Source: CAZADS01 sp964483985 (GTDB lineage Bacteria; Pseudomonadota; Alphaproteobacteria; Thalassobaculales; Thalassobaculaceae). Taken from it: a DNA stretch of 24,023 nt. The stretch covers positions 1 to 24,023 of the forward strand of contig CAZADS010000102.1 in assembly GCA_964483985.1 (NCBI GenBank), written 5' to 3'. The position numbers and the translations under genes are program-made. Under the pieces are notes generated by a model that had not been told where the DNA came from, ran no database searches, and worked only from the letters and a program-made list of their open reading frames with translations. Every line of letters starts with the position of its first letter. The stretch's first letter is position 1. Below are positions 15,489-24,022 of the stretch, piece by piece.

Positions 15489-16286
15489 ATGACGGTTCCT
15501 GTGTATGAAGCATTTGCTTTGAAGTATGGCGAGCGGACTGGAACACGCGGCACAATGTTTATGAAAGGCGATCCCCATGATGCTCCTATGGCAATGGATT
15601 ATTTTATTTGGGTAATACGCGACTCAGACCGAACCATTATAGTGGATTGTGGTTTTGGAAAAGAGGAAGGCGAACGCCGTGGTAGAACTTTTCTGCGTTC
15701 CCCAGCCAAATGTTTAGCATTACTGAAGATTGACCCAGCAGACGTAAAGGACGTTATAATTACGCATATGCACTACGATCATGCTGGTAACTTGGCCATG
15801 TTTCCTAATGCCCGGTTTCACATACAAGACGAAGAGATGTCTTTTGTGACGGGTCGGGCGATGACTCATCCAATTCTGCGTCATTCATTCGTTTTATCAG
15901 AGGTGCAGGAGATGGTAGCTATGGTTTATCGCGACCGGGCAGTGTTTCATGAAGGTGATGACGAATTAATGCCTGGCATTACTTTGCATCATTTTCCGGG
16001 GCACGCTCGTGGTTTAATGGCTGTTCGCGTGCATACAAAAAGAGGTTGGATTGTGTTGGCGTCAGACACAGCGCATTATTACGAAAGCATCGAAAAGGAA
16101 CCCGTTTTCATGACCCATGAAAATGTGTTTAGGATGTTAGAATCCTATCGGGCGGTATATAAGTTAGGGGGATGTTTGAATAAAATTATACCCGGGCACG
16201 ATCCTGAAGTTATTAGACGATATCCCTCACCTTGCCGCGAACTTAACGGTATTGTCGCTCAATTGGATGAAGAACCAAAATTTTAA
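15489..16286 (+). CDS. MBL-fold hydrolase, N-acyl homoserine lactonase family
   Basis: A 265-residue metallo-beta-lactamase-fold protein with a complete dinuclear metal site: HMHYDH at 93-98, H172 in PGHARG, bridging D193 in ASDTAHYY and H237 in PGHD. The layout is that of AHL lactonases (AiiA/AttM) and of catabolic relatives such as 4-pyridoxolactonase, which open lactone rings. I place the start at ATG 15489, preceded by GGGAG at suitable spacing; the frame upstream begins only with a TTG and adds seven residues. It is followed 23 bases later by a carboxymuconolactone decarboxylase-family gene, and the next gene encodes a second lactonase type. A catabolic lactone is therefore more likely than quorum quenching (inference). 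Confidence 0.92.
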   Translation: MTVPVYEAFALKYGERTGTRGTMFMKGDPHDAPMAMDYFIWVIRDSDRTIIVDCGFGKEEGERRGRTFLRSPAKCLALLKIDPADVKDVIITHMHYDHAGNLAMFPNARFHIQDEEMSFVTGRAMTHPILRHSFVLSEVQEMVAMVYRDRAVFHEGDDELMPGITLHHFPGHARGLMAVRVHTKRGWIVLASDTAHYYESIEKEPVFMTHENVFRMLESYRAVYKLGGCLNKIIPGHDPEVIRRYPSPCRELNGIVAQLDEEPKF

Positions 16287-16309
16287 GTATAAATAAATTG
16301 GAGAATAAA

Positions 16310-16615
16310 ATGGCTAAGAAAACAGTGTATGAAATGATTCCACAGTTTGGAAAACTGCGAGATGAAGTGCTTTTTGGTGATGTGTGGGAGCAACCAGAGC
16401 TCTCTAAACGTGATCGTAGCTTGGTGACGTGCTCAGTTCTAACGGCACTTTATAGAACGCCGGAATTAAAGGGGCACCTGCAAAGAGCGCTGGATAATGG
16501 AGTAACCAAAGAGGAATTATTCGGCATGATCACTCACATTGCTTTTTACGCTGGTTGGCCTACAGCAGTGAATGCGGGTCGAGTATTGCAGGAGGTTTTG
16601 GGGGATGATGTATAA
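16310..16615 (+). CDS. Carboxymuconolactone decarboxylase family protein
   Basis: A 101-residue all-helical protein of the CMD/AhpD-like superfamily. ELSKRDRSLVTCSVLTA (residues 29-45), then ELKGHLQRALDNGVTKEE and THIAFYAGWPTAVNA, are typical of 4-carboxymuconolactone decarboxylases. It has no AhpD CxxC pair, so a peroxidase role is unlikely. Known members decarboxylate gamma-carboxymuconolactone in protocatechuate breakdown, but many uncharacterised relatives sit in other catabolic operons. The start is the ATG at 16310 with GGAG eight bases upstream; a TTG four codons earlier overlaps that site. It forms a likely two-gene unit with the MBL lactonase. No other protocatechuate-branch gene is nearby, so a variant lactone substrate is likely. 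Confidence 0.92.
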   Translation: MAKKTVYEMIPQFGKLRDEVLFGDVWEQPELSKRDRSLVTCSVLTALYRTPELKGHLQRALDNGVTKEELFGMITHIAFYAGWPTAVNAGRVLQEVLGDDV

Positions 16616-16889
16616 ATAATTGGTGATTTTAATTTATAGTAAATAGGCCATTATTCATTGTTCCATTTTTGACAGTGAGGCCAAGTTTCTTTGGTAATAT
16701 TTCAGTCTATTGAACCAAATGCTTTGCATGTTTTATGGATATTTCTGTTAGACCACCGACGTCGTAGTGATAGATATCCGGTTAAGGTTTACAGAAATGT
16801 AAAATGAGAACAGTTAGTCGATCTACGGCGGCTTTGTAGCTGGTAATAATTATATAATTGATAATCAGAGAAATTTTAGCGGATTGAAA
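16616..16889. promoter_or_regulatory. Intergenic region upstream of the SMP-30 gene
   Basis: I see no gene in these 274 AT-rich bases. A perfect TATAAT occurs at 16853-16858, 32 bases before the SMP-30 start, with TTGTAG 13 bases upstream of it; that spacing is too short for a standard sigma-70 promoter. No hairpin with a T tract was found. Confidence 0.25.
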
Positions 16890-17741
16890 ATGGATGAACT
16901 AGTTACTGGTTATGGACTCATAGAAGGGCCTACATGGGATGCAGCCAGGGGATTGATTTTCAGCGATGTGTTGAATGGGGGAGTTTTTGGTTTAAGCAAA
17001 GATCATGAGGTTTCTACTCTAATACCACATCGGAGGGGCATAGGAGGTATTGTGCTTCACCAATCAGGCGGTCTTGTAGTGGGAGGAAGAAATATTTGTT
17101 ACAAAAGCCTTGATGGCGAAAACTCAGTTGTTTTGCTGGACAGTGATATAACTTCCGAGGCATTGGGATTTAATGATTTCACAACTGATTCTAAGGGAAG
17201 AATTTATGTCGGATCGTTGGCGTTTAAAGTTTTTGATGGTGGGGAGGCGAGGCCTGGACATTTACACGTTATAGATTTAGATGGTTCAGCTCGCACATTA
17301 TCTGATGGGATTATGCTAACTAACGGAATGGGGTTCTCCCCAGACGGGGGCCTTTTATATCACGCTGATGCGCGCGAGAATATTGTTCGAGTTTATCATG
17401 TTTATGGCGACGGGGAAGTTAGTCCGTGGCGACCATTTGCTCGAATTGGTAACGGGCATCCCGATGGTCTGGCTATCGCTGAAGACGGATCAGTTTGGAT
17501 TGCCATCGCACATGGCGCTAGGGTTGACGTTTTCGAACCAACAGGTGAATTAAGAAAGAGTTTGCCAGTCCCTTTACCAATGGTTACGTCGCTCTGTTTC
17601 GGTGGCGATGATTTACATGACCTTTATGTCGTTACTGGAAGTAGAGGCGGACCAAAAACCAATTGCGGAACGATTTATAAAGTACGGACCGATATAGCTG
17701 GACTGCCAGTTTCTGAAGCGAGAATTTCGCTTAACTTATAA
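16890..17741 (+). CDS. SMP-30/gluconolactonase family lactonase
   Basis: A 283-residue six-bladed beta-propeller of the SMP-30/gluconolactonase/LRE family. The divalent-metal ligands line up: E12 in EGPTW, N95 in GFNDF, N145 in LTNGMGFSPDG and D192 in GHPDGLA. Members hydrolyse sugar lactones (glucono-, arabinono- or xylonolactone) to aldonic acids in the cytoplasm or periplasm. No signal peptide is visible. The start is the ATG at 16890, just after AGCGGA; a TTG two codons earlier is the other option. With the DapA-family dehydratase upstream it could give two steps of an oxidative pentose pathway, but the sugar dehydrogenase and acid dehydratase are not in the window. Confidence 0.92.
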   Translation: MDELVTGYGLIEGPTWDAARGLIFSDVLNGGVFGLSKDHEVSTLIPHRRGIGGIVLHQSGGLVVGGRNICYKSLDGENSVVLLDSDITSEALGFNDFTTDSKGRIYVGSLAFKVFDGGEARPGHLHVIDLDGSARTLSDGIMLTNGMGFSPDGGLLYHADARENIVRVYHVYGDGEVSPWRPFARIGNGHPDGLAIAEDGSVWIAIAHGARVDVFEPTGELRKSLPVPLPMVTSLCFGGDDLHDLYVVTGSRGGPKTNCGTIYKVRTDIAGLPVSEARISLNL

Positions 17742-17982
17742 ATGTTCTTGAACGTTGAGGGTTTTGCATCAGAGTTTGTCTAGACACTACTGTTCAGCAC
17801 CTAAAATTTTCTAAGTTCGGAATAGATGCTTGATAATGAAGTGATCAGTTTAGCAGAGGAGAAGGCGACTAATAGATACAATGAATTAAGGTTATATGGG
17901 GGGTTAAGATCTATAGTTAAAAAACAAGTTTTGAGAATGATGCCTTAATTCCTGCTGTCATTTACAGTTATACTGTTTGCTA

Positions 17983-19215
17983 ATGAGCACTTTAATTGGA
18001 AAACGCCCTTTAAAGGAAATAACTTGGATGGAGAAATTTTTCCCACGGATAAGTTCCGCGCCTAATTTATCTGAATTAGATGGTTTAACGTCGATCGAAC
18101 GAACCAAGCGTCAACCCTTAATCGTGGGTTTGTTTTTACCTCATCAGCAAGGTGCATGGTCTCCTTCGAAAGCACCTCGAAGTACGGATTGGAATTTTAT
18201 GTATAACGCAGAATGCGCGATTCGTGCGGAGGAAATGGGTTTTGATTTGGTTTTTGCTCTGGCCCAGTGGTTAGGTAAGGGTGGATATGGAGGTGATATT
18301 AAATTTCGAGAAAATACTCTGGATCCGTTTATCGCCTCTGCTGGATTAGCGCCACTAACAAAAAATGTTTTACTTATTTCTACAGTTCACGTCCTGTATG
18401 GATGGCATCCACTGCATATAGCTAAATATGGTGCTGTCATTGATCATATTGCTGGAGGACGATGGGGGATCAATGTAGTGACTGGGTACAAAGCACGGGA
18501 ACCACGTATGTTTGGTTTACCAAATATTCGAAGGGATGAAAGGTACGCGCGTGCCGCTGAATTCACGCAATTATTGAAATTACTTTGGGCTTCTGAAGAT
18601 AACGTGAATTTTAATGGGGAGTGGTGGAAAACGGAAAACGCGTTTGTAGCACCGAAGCCAATAAATGGCCTCCCGGTTATGGTTAACGCAGCCTCATCGG
18701 ATTCCGGTCTCGATTATGCGACCACTTATTCGGACTTTATATTTGCGACTTCTCCAACAGGAGCAGATCCAGAGCATGCCTGTGCTTCTCTGCCTGGTCA
18801 TGTAAAGCGTATTAAAGATCAAGCGAAAGCGAAGGGCCGTGACATTCGGGTCATGATTAACCCCCACATAATCTGCCGTCCAACAGATAAAGAGGCAAAA
18901 AATTGGAAAAACCGAATCCTAGCAGAACGGGATGAAATAGCATTAAGTAATTTTGTTGCCGATTATACTGATGGAGATCAAACCTCATGGCGCGGTCATA
19001 GTTCTGAGAATTGGGCCGTGGGAGGAAATGTTCATTTGGTGGGGTCACCTCAGACAATTGTTGATTGGATGATTAGATTAAAAAATGCAGGAATTGATGG
19101 AGTTCAAATTAATTTTTTCGATTTTTTACCAGATCTTAAATATTTTGAGAAAGCCGTATGGCCATTGATGTATGAAGCAGGATTACGTACGCCCAGACCA
19201 AGTGGTTTTGAATAA
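17983..19215 (+). CDS. Luciferase-like (LLM class) flavin-dependent monooxygenase, RutA/SfnG-like
   Basis: A protein of about 410 residues of the bacterial luciferase-like family, which uses reduced FMN (or F420) and O2. Features shared with RutA and the alkane/dimethylsulfone monooxygenases are the GGRWGINVVTGY segment, RYARAAEFTQLLKLLW, NGEWW, and a C-terminal HLVGSPQTIVDWMIRL followed by FFDFLPDLKYF. RutA opens the uracil ring and SfnG cleaves C-S bonds; the substrate here is unknown. Start choice is uncertain: ATG 17983 has no clear ribosome site, while ATG 18028 follows AAGGA. Both leave the domain intact. It ends 21 bases before the GMC oxidoreductase gene, so they are probably co-transcribed. 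No flavin reductase gene is present in the window. Confidence 0.9.
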   Translation: MSTLIGKRPLKEITWMEKFFPRISSAPNLSELDGLTSIERTKRQPLIVGLFLPHQQGAWSPSKAPRSTDWNFMYNAECAIRAEEMGFDLVFALAQWLGKGGYGGDIKFRENTLDPFIASAGLAPLTKNVLLISTVHVLYGWHPLHIAKYGAVIDHIAGGRWGINVVTGYKAREPRMFGLPNIRRDERYARAAEFTQLLKLLWASEDNVNFNGEWWKTENAFVAPKPINGLPVMVNAASSDSGLDYATTYSDFIFATSPTGADPEHACASLPGHVKRIKDQAKAKGRDIRVMINPHIICRPTDKEAKNWKNRILAERDEIALSNFVADYTDGDQTSWRGHSSENWAVGGNVHLVGSPQTIVDWMIRLKNAGIDGVQINFFDFLPDLKYFEKAVWPLMYEAGLRTPRPSGFE

Positions 19216-19236
19216 AATTAACTAGAGAGACGTGTT

Positions 19237-20943
19237 ATGATCTATGACTATATCATTGTTGGTGGTGGCTCCGCCGGATCTGTTTTGGCTAATCGGCTTT
19301 CGGCTCGAAGTTCAAACCAAGTCCTATTATGCGAAGCAGGTCGGGATACTCCTCATGGTAAAGTTCCCGAGGAAATTCTAGATAGTTATCCAGGATTGGC
19401 TTATCTCAACCCAAACTTTACGTGGACCGACTTGCGAGTAACTACTGAAGTTATCTCGCATAATAACCCAGAGGAAAAAAAGCCGCCGGCGCGGGTTTAC
19501 GAACAGGCACGAGTTTTAGGTGGTGGATCTTCAATTAACGGGCAATTGGCAAACCGGGGCGCTCCTGCAGATTATGATGAATGGGAGGAGCGAGGTGCTA
19601 CGGGTTGGAACTGGGACAGTGTTTTACCTTATTTTAAAAAAGTTGAGCGGGATATGGATTTCGATGGTCCATTGCATGGAAAAGAAGGGCGTATTCCAGT
19701 TCGGCGTATTTTTCCTGATCTTTGGAGTGAACATGCCAAAGCAATTTCAGAAGCCTATTCAGAAATGGGCTATAAATATATTGCCGACCAAAATGGAGAA
19801 TTTGTAGATGCGCATTTTCCAATAACTATTTCAAATGCTTTTGAGCGCAGGGTATCTGCAGCTATCGGTTATTTGGACCCGGGGACCCGGATGCGAAAAA
19901 ATTTACATATTTCAACTTTTACCCAAGTAACATCTTTAATATTTGAAGGTTTGAAGTGTGTCGGTGTCAAAGCTAGAGTGGAGGGAAAAGATACCGAATT
20001 TAGAGCAAACGAAATAATTCTATCTTCGGGTGCGATTCATTCCCCCGCTCATTTACTGAGGGCTGGGATTGGACCATCAGGTGATTTGCATGACTTAGGT
20101 ATAGAGATTCGACACAATTTGCCGGGTGTTGGGCAGCGTTTGATGGACCATCCCTCAATTGCGGTGGCTGCATTCTTAGAACCTCACGCTCGTATGAAGG
20201 ACTATACCCGTCGTCATATTATGGTTGGGTTGCGCTATACTTCACAAATAGAAAATGCCCCCCAAGGTGATATGTTTGTTGCAGGAGCCAGTAAGTCGTT
20301 TTGGCATGAGGTCGGGAAACAATTTGGGTCAACGATTTTAGCTGTGTATAAAACTTATTCTGAGACTGGAGAGGTAACCCTACAAACCCCTAATTGGCAG
20401 GATGAACCCAATGTGGATTTCAATTTATTGTCGGACAAACGTGACCTGGATAGGCTAATGGAGGGTGTCCGGTTGATGGCTAAAGTGCACGAACACCCGG
20501 CAATGGCCAAGGTGGCTAATTCGGTATTTCCTGCTGTTTGGGGAGATAAAGTTCGTAAATTTGGAACTAAAAGCGTCGCCAATCAGCTTTTTACCGGCTT
20601 AGCTGCAAAATTATTGGATGGCCCTAAACCACTCCGGACGTTTTTGATGAATAATTTTGTCATTGATACCTATTCCATGAAGGACGTTTTAGAGGACGAG
20701 GAGAAAATGGAAGCCTTTGTGCGCCAAGGAGCGGTAGGCGTTTGGCATGCTTCTTGTTCGTGTCGAATTGGATCTGACGACGATCCCATGTCCGTTGTGA
20801 ATGTTGCAGGGCGCGTCAAAGGCATTCAAGGTTTGCGTATTTGTGATGCCTCGATTTTTCCAGTTGTACCATGTGCTAACACAAATTTCCCTGTGCTGAT
20901 GACGGCTGAGAAAATCTCAGATGCCATTTTAGCTGGGCAGTAG
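19237..20943 (+). CDS. GMC family FAD-dependent oxidoreductase (choline dehydrogenase-like)
   Basis: A 568-residue glucose-methanol-choline oxidoreductase that oxidises a primary alcohol or aldehyde hydrate with FAD. The N-terminal FAD fold is IIVGGGSAGSVLANRL (6-21). GMC signature 1 lies in RVLGGGSSINGQLANRG, and signature 2 in LSSGAIHSPAHLLRAGIGP. The catalytic His is H504 in GVWHASCSCRIG, and the partner Asn is probably N548 in CANTNFPVLMTAEK. GAGAG precedes the ATG, 21 bases after the flavin monooxygenase stop. Substrates of this family range from choline to aryl alcohols and HMF; HmfH of the furan pathway is a GMC oxidase, but nothing here fixes the substrate. Length is normal and it looks intact. 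Confidence 0.94.
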   Translation: MIYDYIIVGGGSAGSVLANRLSARSSNQVLLCEAGRDTPHGKVPEEILDSYPGLAYLNPNFTWTDLRVTTEVISHNNPEEKKPPARVYEQARVLGGGSSINGQLANRGAPADYDEWEERGATGWNWDSVLPYFKKVERDMDFDGPLHGKEGRIPVRRIFPDLWSEHAKAISEAYSEMGYKYIADQNGEFVDAHFPITISNAFERRVSAAIGYLDPGTRMRKNLHISTFTQVTSLIFEGLKCVGVKARVEGKDTEFRANEIILSSGAIHSPAHLLRAGIGPSGDLHDLGIEIRHNLPGVGQRLMDHPSIAVAAFLEPHARMKDYTRRHIMVGLRYTSQIENAPQGDMFVAGASKSFWHEVGKQFGSTILAVYKTYSETGEVTLQTPNWQDEPNVDFNLLSDKRDLDRLMEGVRLMAKVHEHPAMAKVANSVFPAVWGDKVRKFGTKSVANQLFTGLAAKLLDGPKPLRTFLMNNFVIDTYSMKDVLEDEEKMEAFVRQGAVGVWHASCSCRIGSDDDPMSVVNVAGRVKGIQGLRICDASIFPVVPCANTNFPVLMTAEKISDAILAGQ

Positions 20944-21031
20944 GGTTCGCAAAACTCGTTTAAATATTTATTCCTCAAACTAATTCGGTCTCGACACTAT
21001 TTGGGAGGGTGGTTTGCAGAAGTTGAGCTAT

Positions 21032-24022
21032 TTAGCTGCATCCGCTTGTGCTGCCGCAGGTATCACATTTCATACAAGTCCCATTACGAACCAGGGTAAA
21101 ATTGGCACATTCTTGACAAGCTTCGCCTTCATATCCCTTAATTCTCGCTTCTCTAATCTGCGCTAATTTTTGATCCACTTCATCCATTACCACTTCGCTA
21201 ACTTTAACGCCGGTAGTAGTGCCATTAGAGTTTCCTACTAATTGGCCGTTTTTATCGCTCATATCCATTGGGCTACTGGTCGTATTATTTTTTGATTCAT
21301 TAACGGTACTAGTATCTATTACCGAGGTAGTACCGTCTGTTCCCGTTGCTTCGGCTGCTCCTCCATTTAAAACGACTAGATTATTTCGCACATATCCTCG
21401 ACTGGCAACTTTGTTGAATTGTTCTATTGCTAAAGATTCCGTATCTCCGTCCCCAACAGTATCGGGAAGCAAGTCGTCCTTTTCAGCGTGACTTAAATCA
21501 TCTCTATCTAGGTACGAAATCGCAACTTCACGGAACAAATAGTCTAGAATTGAAGTAGCCATCTTAATTGCGTCATTCCCAGTCACAATTCCAGACGGTT
21601 CAAATCGAGTAAATGTAAAAGAATCAACAAATTCTTCCAGCGGAACTCCATATTGGAGACCAATAGACACTGCTATGGCAAAGCTATTCATTAAAGAACG
21701 AAAAGCCGCTCCCTCCTTATGCATATCAATAAAGATTTCGCCAAGCCTTCCGTCTTCGTATTCCCCGGTACGTAGATAAACTTTGTGTCCCCCTACGATC
21801 GCTTTTTGAGTATAACCCTTCCTTCGATGGGGAAGTCGGGCCCGCCGAACAGGGCCATCCCTCTCTATGACTTTTTCTACGATTCGTTCTACTATTCTCT
21901 CAGCTATAATTGGAGCTTTTTCGCCTATGGGTGCTTCCATAAAATCTTCTAATTTATCCTCGTTTTCTATCAAACTAGATGCTAATGGTTGGCTGAGTTT
22001 TGAGCCATCTCTATAAAGCGCATTGGCTTTCAAAGCTAATTCCCACGATAGCATGTAGGCATCAGAACAATCCTCTACTGATGCACTATTGGGCATATTT
22101 ATCGTTTTGGAAATGGCACCAGAAATAAAAGGCTGAGCTGCCGCCATCATCCTAATATGACTTTCGGCAGAGAGAAATCTTTGTCCAATCCGTCCACAAA
22201 CATTCGCACAATCGAAAACTGGAAGGTGCTCACTCCTAATATGAGGCGCTCCCTCCAGTGTCATCGCCCCACAAACGAATGTGTTTGCAGCGTCTATATC
22301 CGATTTAGTGAATCCTAAAAATTCAAGCATATTAAAAGATAAGTCGTTTAGCTGGGAATCATTTAAGCCCAGTGAGGTTTTGCAAAATTCCTCCCCAAGA
22401 GTCCATTTGTTAAAGACAAACTTAATATCGAAAGCATTAGCTAAGGCTGTTTCCAGCAATTTAATTTCTCGAATGCCGAATCCTTTCTCCATTAAACTCT
22501 GGTGATTGATACCTGGAGCATTATGAAGGGTTCCGTTTCCAACAGCGTAACTTGAAATTGCTTCTATTTCGAAAGGTTTATACCCTAATATGCTTAGAGC
22601 ATCGGGAACAACGCGATTGATTATTTTAAAATAACCTCCGCCCGCAAGCTTTTTAAACTTTACAATCGCAAAATCGGGCTCAATACCTGTGGTGTCACAG
22701 TCCATTACCAACCCTATTGTGCCAGTTGGCGCGATAACTGTGGATTGAGCATTACGAAAACCAAATTTCTCGCCTAATTCGAGTGCATTGTCCCACGCCC
22801 GACATGCTGCTCTTGACAATGCTATGTCTGGGCATTTCTCAGCATTTAATGGAACTGGATTTACCGTCAAGGCTTCGTATCCTGTCGTGTTTCCATGTGC
22901 TGCCCGTTTGTGATTTCGTATAACCCGGAGCATATGGGTGGCATTTTCTTCGTACCGTTTGAAAGCGCCGAGTTCACCTGCCATTTCTGCTGAGGTGGCG
23001 TACGCAACTCCAGTCATAATGGCCGTAATCGCTCCACAGATTTCTCTGCCTGCCTCGCTATCATATGGATGACCCCCAGCCATCAACAGCCCGCCTACGT
23101 TAGCAAAACCAAGCCCTAGAGTCCGGTAATCATAAGAAAGCTTAGCAATTTCTTTAGATGGAAATTGAGCCATCATTACTGCAATTTCCAGCGTTATTGT
23201 CCAAAGTCGTACTGCGTATTCAAAGCTTGGGATGTCGAATTGGCCATTATCAAGGCGAAACTTCATTAAATTGAGCGAAGCAAGGTTACAGGCGGTGTCG
23301 TTGAGAAACATATATTCGGAGCATGGATTGGAAGCATCGATTCTTCCACCACTTGGGCAAGTATGCCATTCGTTTATCGTTGTATCAAATTGTAGGCCCG
23401 GGTCGGCACAGGCCCATGCTGCGTGAGAAATTTTATCCCACAATTCTTGTGCTTTTACGGTTTCTGAAACTTTCCCATCAGTGCGTCTAATTAGATTCCA
23501 AGTTTCTCGATTTTGAACTGCGCTAAGAAAGGAATTACTTACTCGGACTGAGTTGTTTGAGTTTAGTCCTGATACTGTTAAATAGGCCTCGGAATCCCAA
23601 TCAGTATCATAAGTTGTGAATTTAACTTCATCAAAACCCTGCTGGGCAAATTGGATTACTCTTTGTATATAGTTTTCTGGAATCATCGCTTTCCGTGCGT
23701 CAACGATGGCTTTTTTTAGGTTATGATTTTGTTTTGGATCAAATCGGGCATTGCCCAATGTCCCATCCCATTCCGTGCATGCGCGCATTACGGTATTCAT
23801 GTGTTTGCTCGCTAGCTTCGAGCCTGAAACCATTGCGGCTACCTTTTGCTCCTCAACCACTTTCCATTCGATAAACTGCTCGATATCCGGATGATCGATA
23901 TCAACCGTAACCATTTTGGCGGCACGTCTCGTAGTTCCACCTGATTTAATTGCACCAGCTGCTCGATCACCAATTTTAAGAAAGCTCATAAGGCCGGACG
24001 ATCGCCCACCCCCGGACAGCGC
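21032..24022 (-). CDS. nrdJ: Vitamin B12-dependent (class II) ribonucleotide reductase NrdJ, 5' partial
   Basis: About 995 C-terminal residues of adenosylcobalamin-dependent ribonucleotide reductase, which makes deoxyribonucleotides without an oxygen-sensitive or iron-radical partner. The frame stays open to the right edge; the Met at 23989 is internal (it follows SGGGRSSGL), so the N-terminal 200 or so residues are outside. Active-site NPCSE and the following FLNDTACNLASLNL are visible, as is IAPTGTIGLVMDCDTTGIEPD. The C-terminal TSCPD-like region begins with RLPHRRKGYTQKA and GHKVYLRTGEYEDG. The protein ends with a Cys-rich module (CQECAN, CMKCDTCGSTSGCS) that re-reduces the active site. 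A Ser/Thr/Asn/Gly-rich linker of about 60 residues precedes it. Housekeeping gene; marks chromosomal DNA. Confidence 0.97.
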   Translation of the reverse strand, partial: ALSGGGRSSGLMSFLKIGDRAAGAIKSGGTTRRAAKMVTVDIDHPDIEQFIEWKVVEEQKVAAMVSGSKLASKHMNTVMRACTEWDGTLGNARFDPKQNHNLKKAIVDARKAMIPENYIQRVIQFAQQGFDEVKFTTYDTDWDSEAYLTVSGLNSNNSVRVSNSFLSAVQNRETWNLIRRTDGKVSETVKAQELWDKISHAAWACADPGLQFDTTINEWHTCPSGGRIDASNPCSEYMFLNDTACNLASLNLMKFRLDNGQFDIPSFEYAVRLWTITLEIAVMMAQFPSKEIAKLSYDYRTLGLGFANVGGLLMAGGHPYDSEAGREICGAITAIMTGVAYATSAEMAGELGAFKRYEENATHMLRVIRNHKRAAHGNTTGYEALTVNPVPLNAEKCPDIALSRAACRAWDNALELGEKFGFRNAQSTVIAPTGTIGLVMDCDTTGIEPDFAIVKFKKLAGGGYFKIINRVVPDALSILGYKPFEIEAISSYAVGNGTLHNAPGINHQSLMEKGFGIREIKLLETALANAFDIKFVFNKWTLGEEFCKTSLGLNDSQLNDLSFNMLEFLGFTKSDIDAANTFVCGAMTLEGAPHIRSEHLPVFDCANVCGRIGQRFLSAESHIRMMAAAQPFISGAISKTINMPNSASVEDCSDAYMLSWELALKANALYRDGSKLSQPLASSLIENEDKLEDFMEAPIGEKAPIIAERIVERIVEKVIERDGPVRRARLPHRRKGYTQKAIVGGHKVYLRTGEYEDGRLGEIFIDMHKEGAAFRSLMNSFAIAVSIGLQYGVPLEEFVDSFTFTRFEPSGIVTGNDAIKMATSILDYLFREVAISYLDRDDLSHAEKDDLLPDTVGDGDTESLAIEQFNKVASRGYVRNNLVVLNGGAAEATGTDGTTSVIDTSTVNESKNNTTSSPMDMSDKNGQLVGNSNGTTTGVKVSEVVMDEVDQKLAQIREARIKGYEGEACQECANFTLVRNGTCMKCDTCGSTSGCS

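Noticed and set aside
15489..16286. Quorum-quenching AHL lactonase
   Set aside because: Family resemblance alone does not show this; neighbours are catabolic, including a CMD protein and a second lactonase, so a metabolic lactone is more likely.
20944..21031. Bidirectional terminator between the GMC gene and nrdJ
   Set aside because: Convergent genes make one likely, but no GC-rich hairpin with a T tract is visible; only weak CAAAC/GTTTG arms.
23989..24022. ATG at 23989 as the start of nrdJ
   Set aside because: The frame continues upstream with conserved NrdJ residues (SGGGRSSGL) to the window edge, so this Met is internal.
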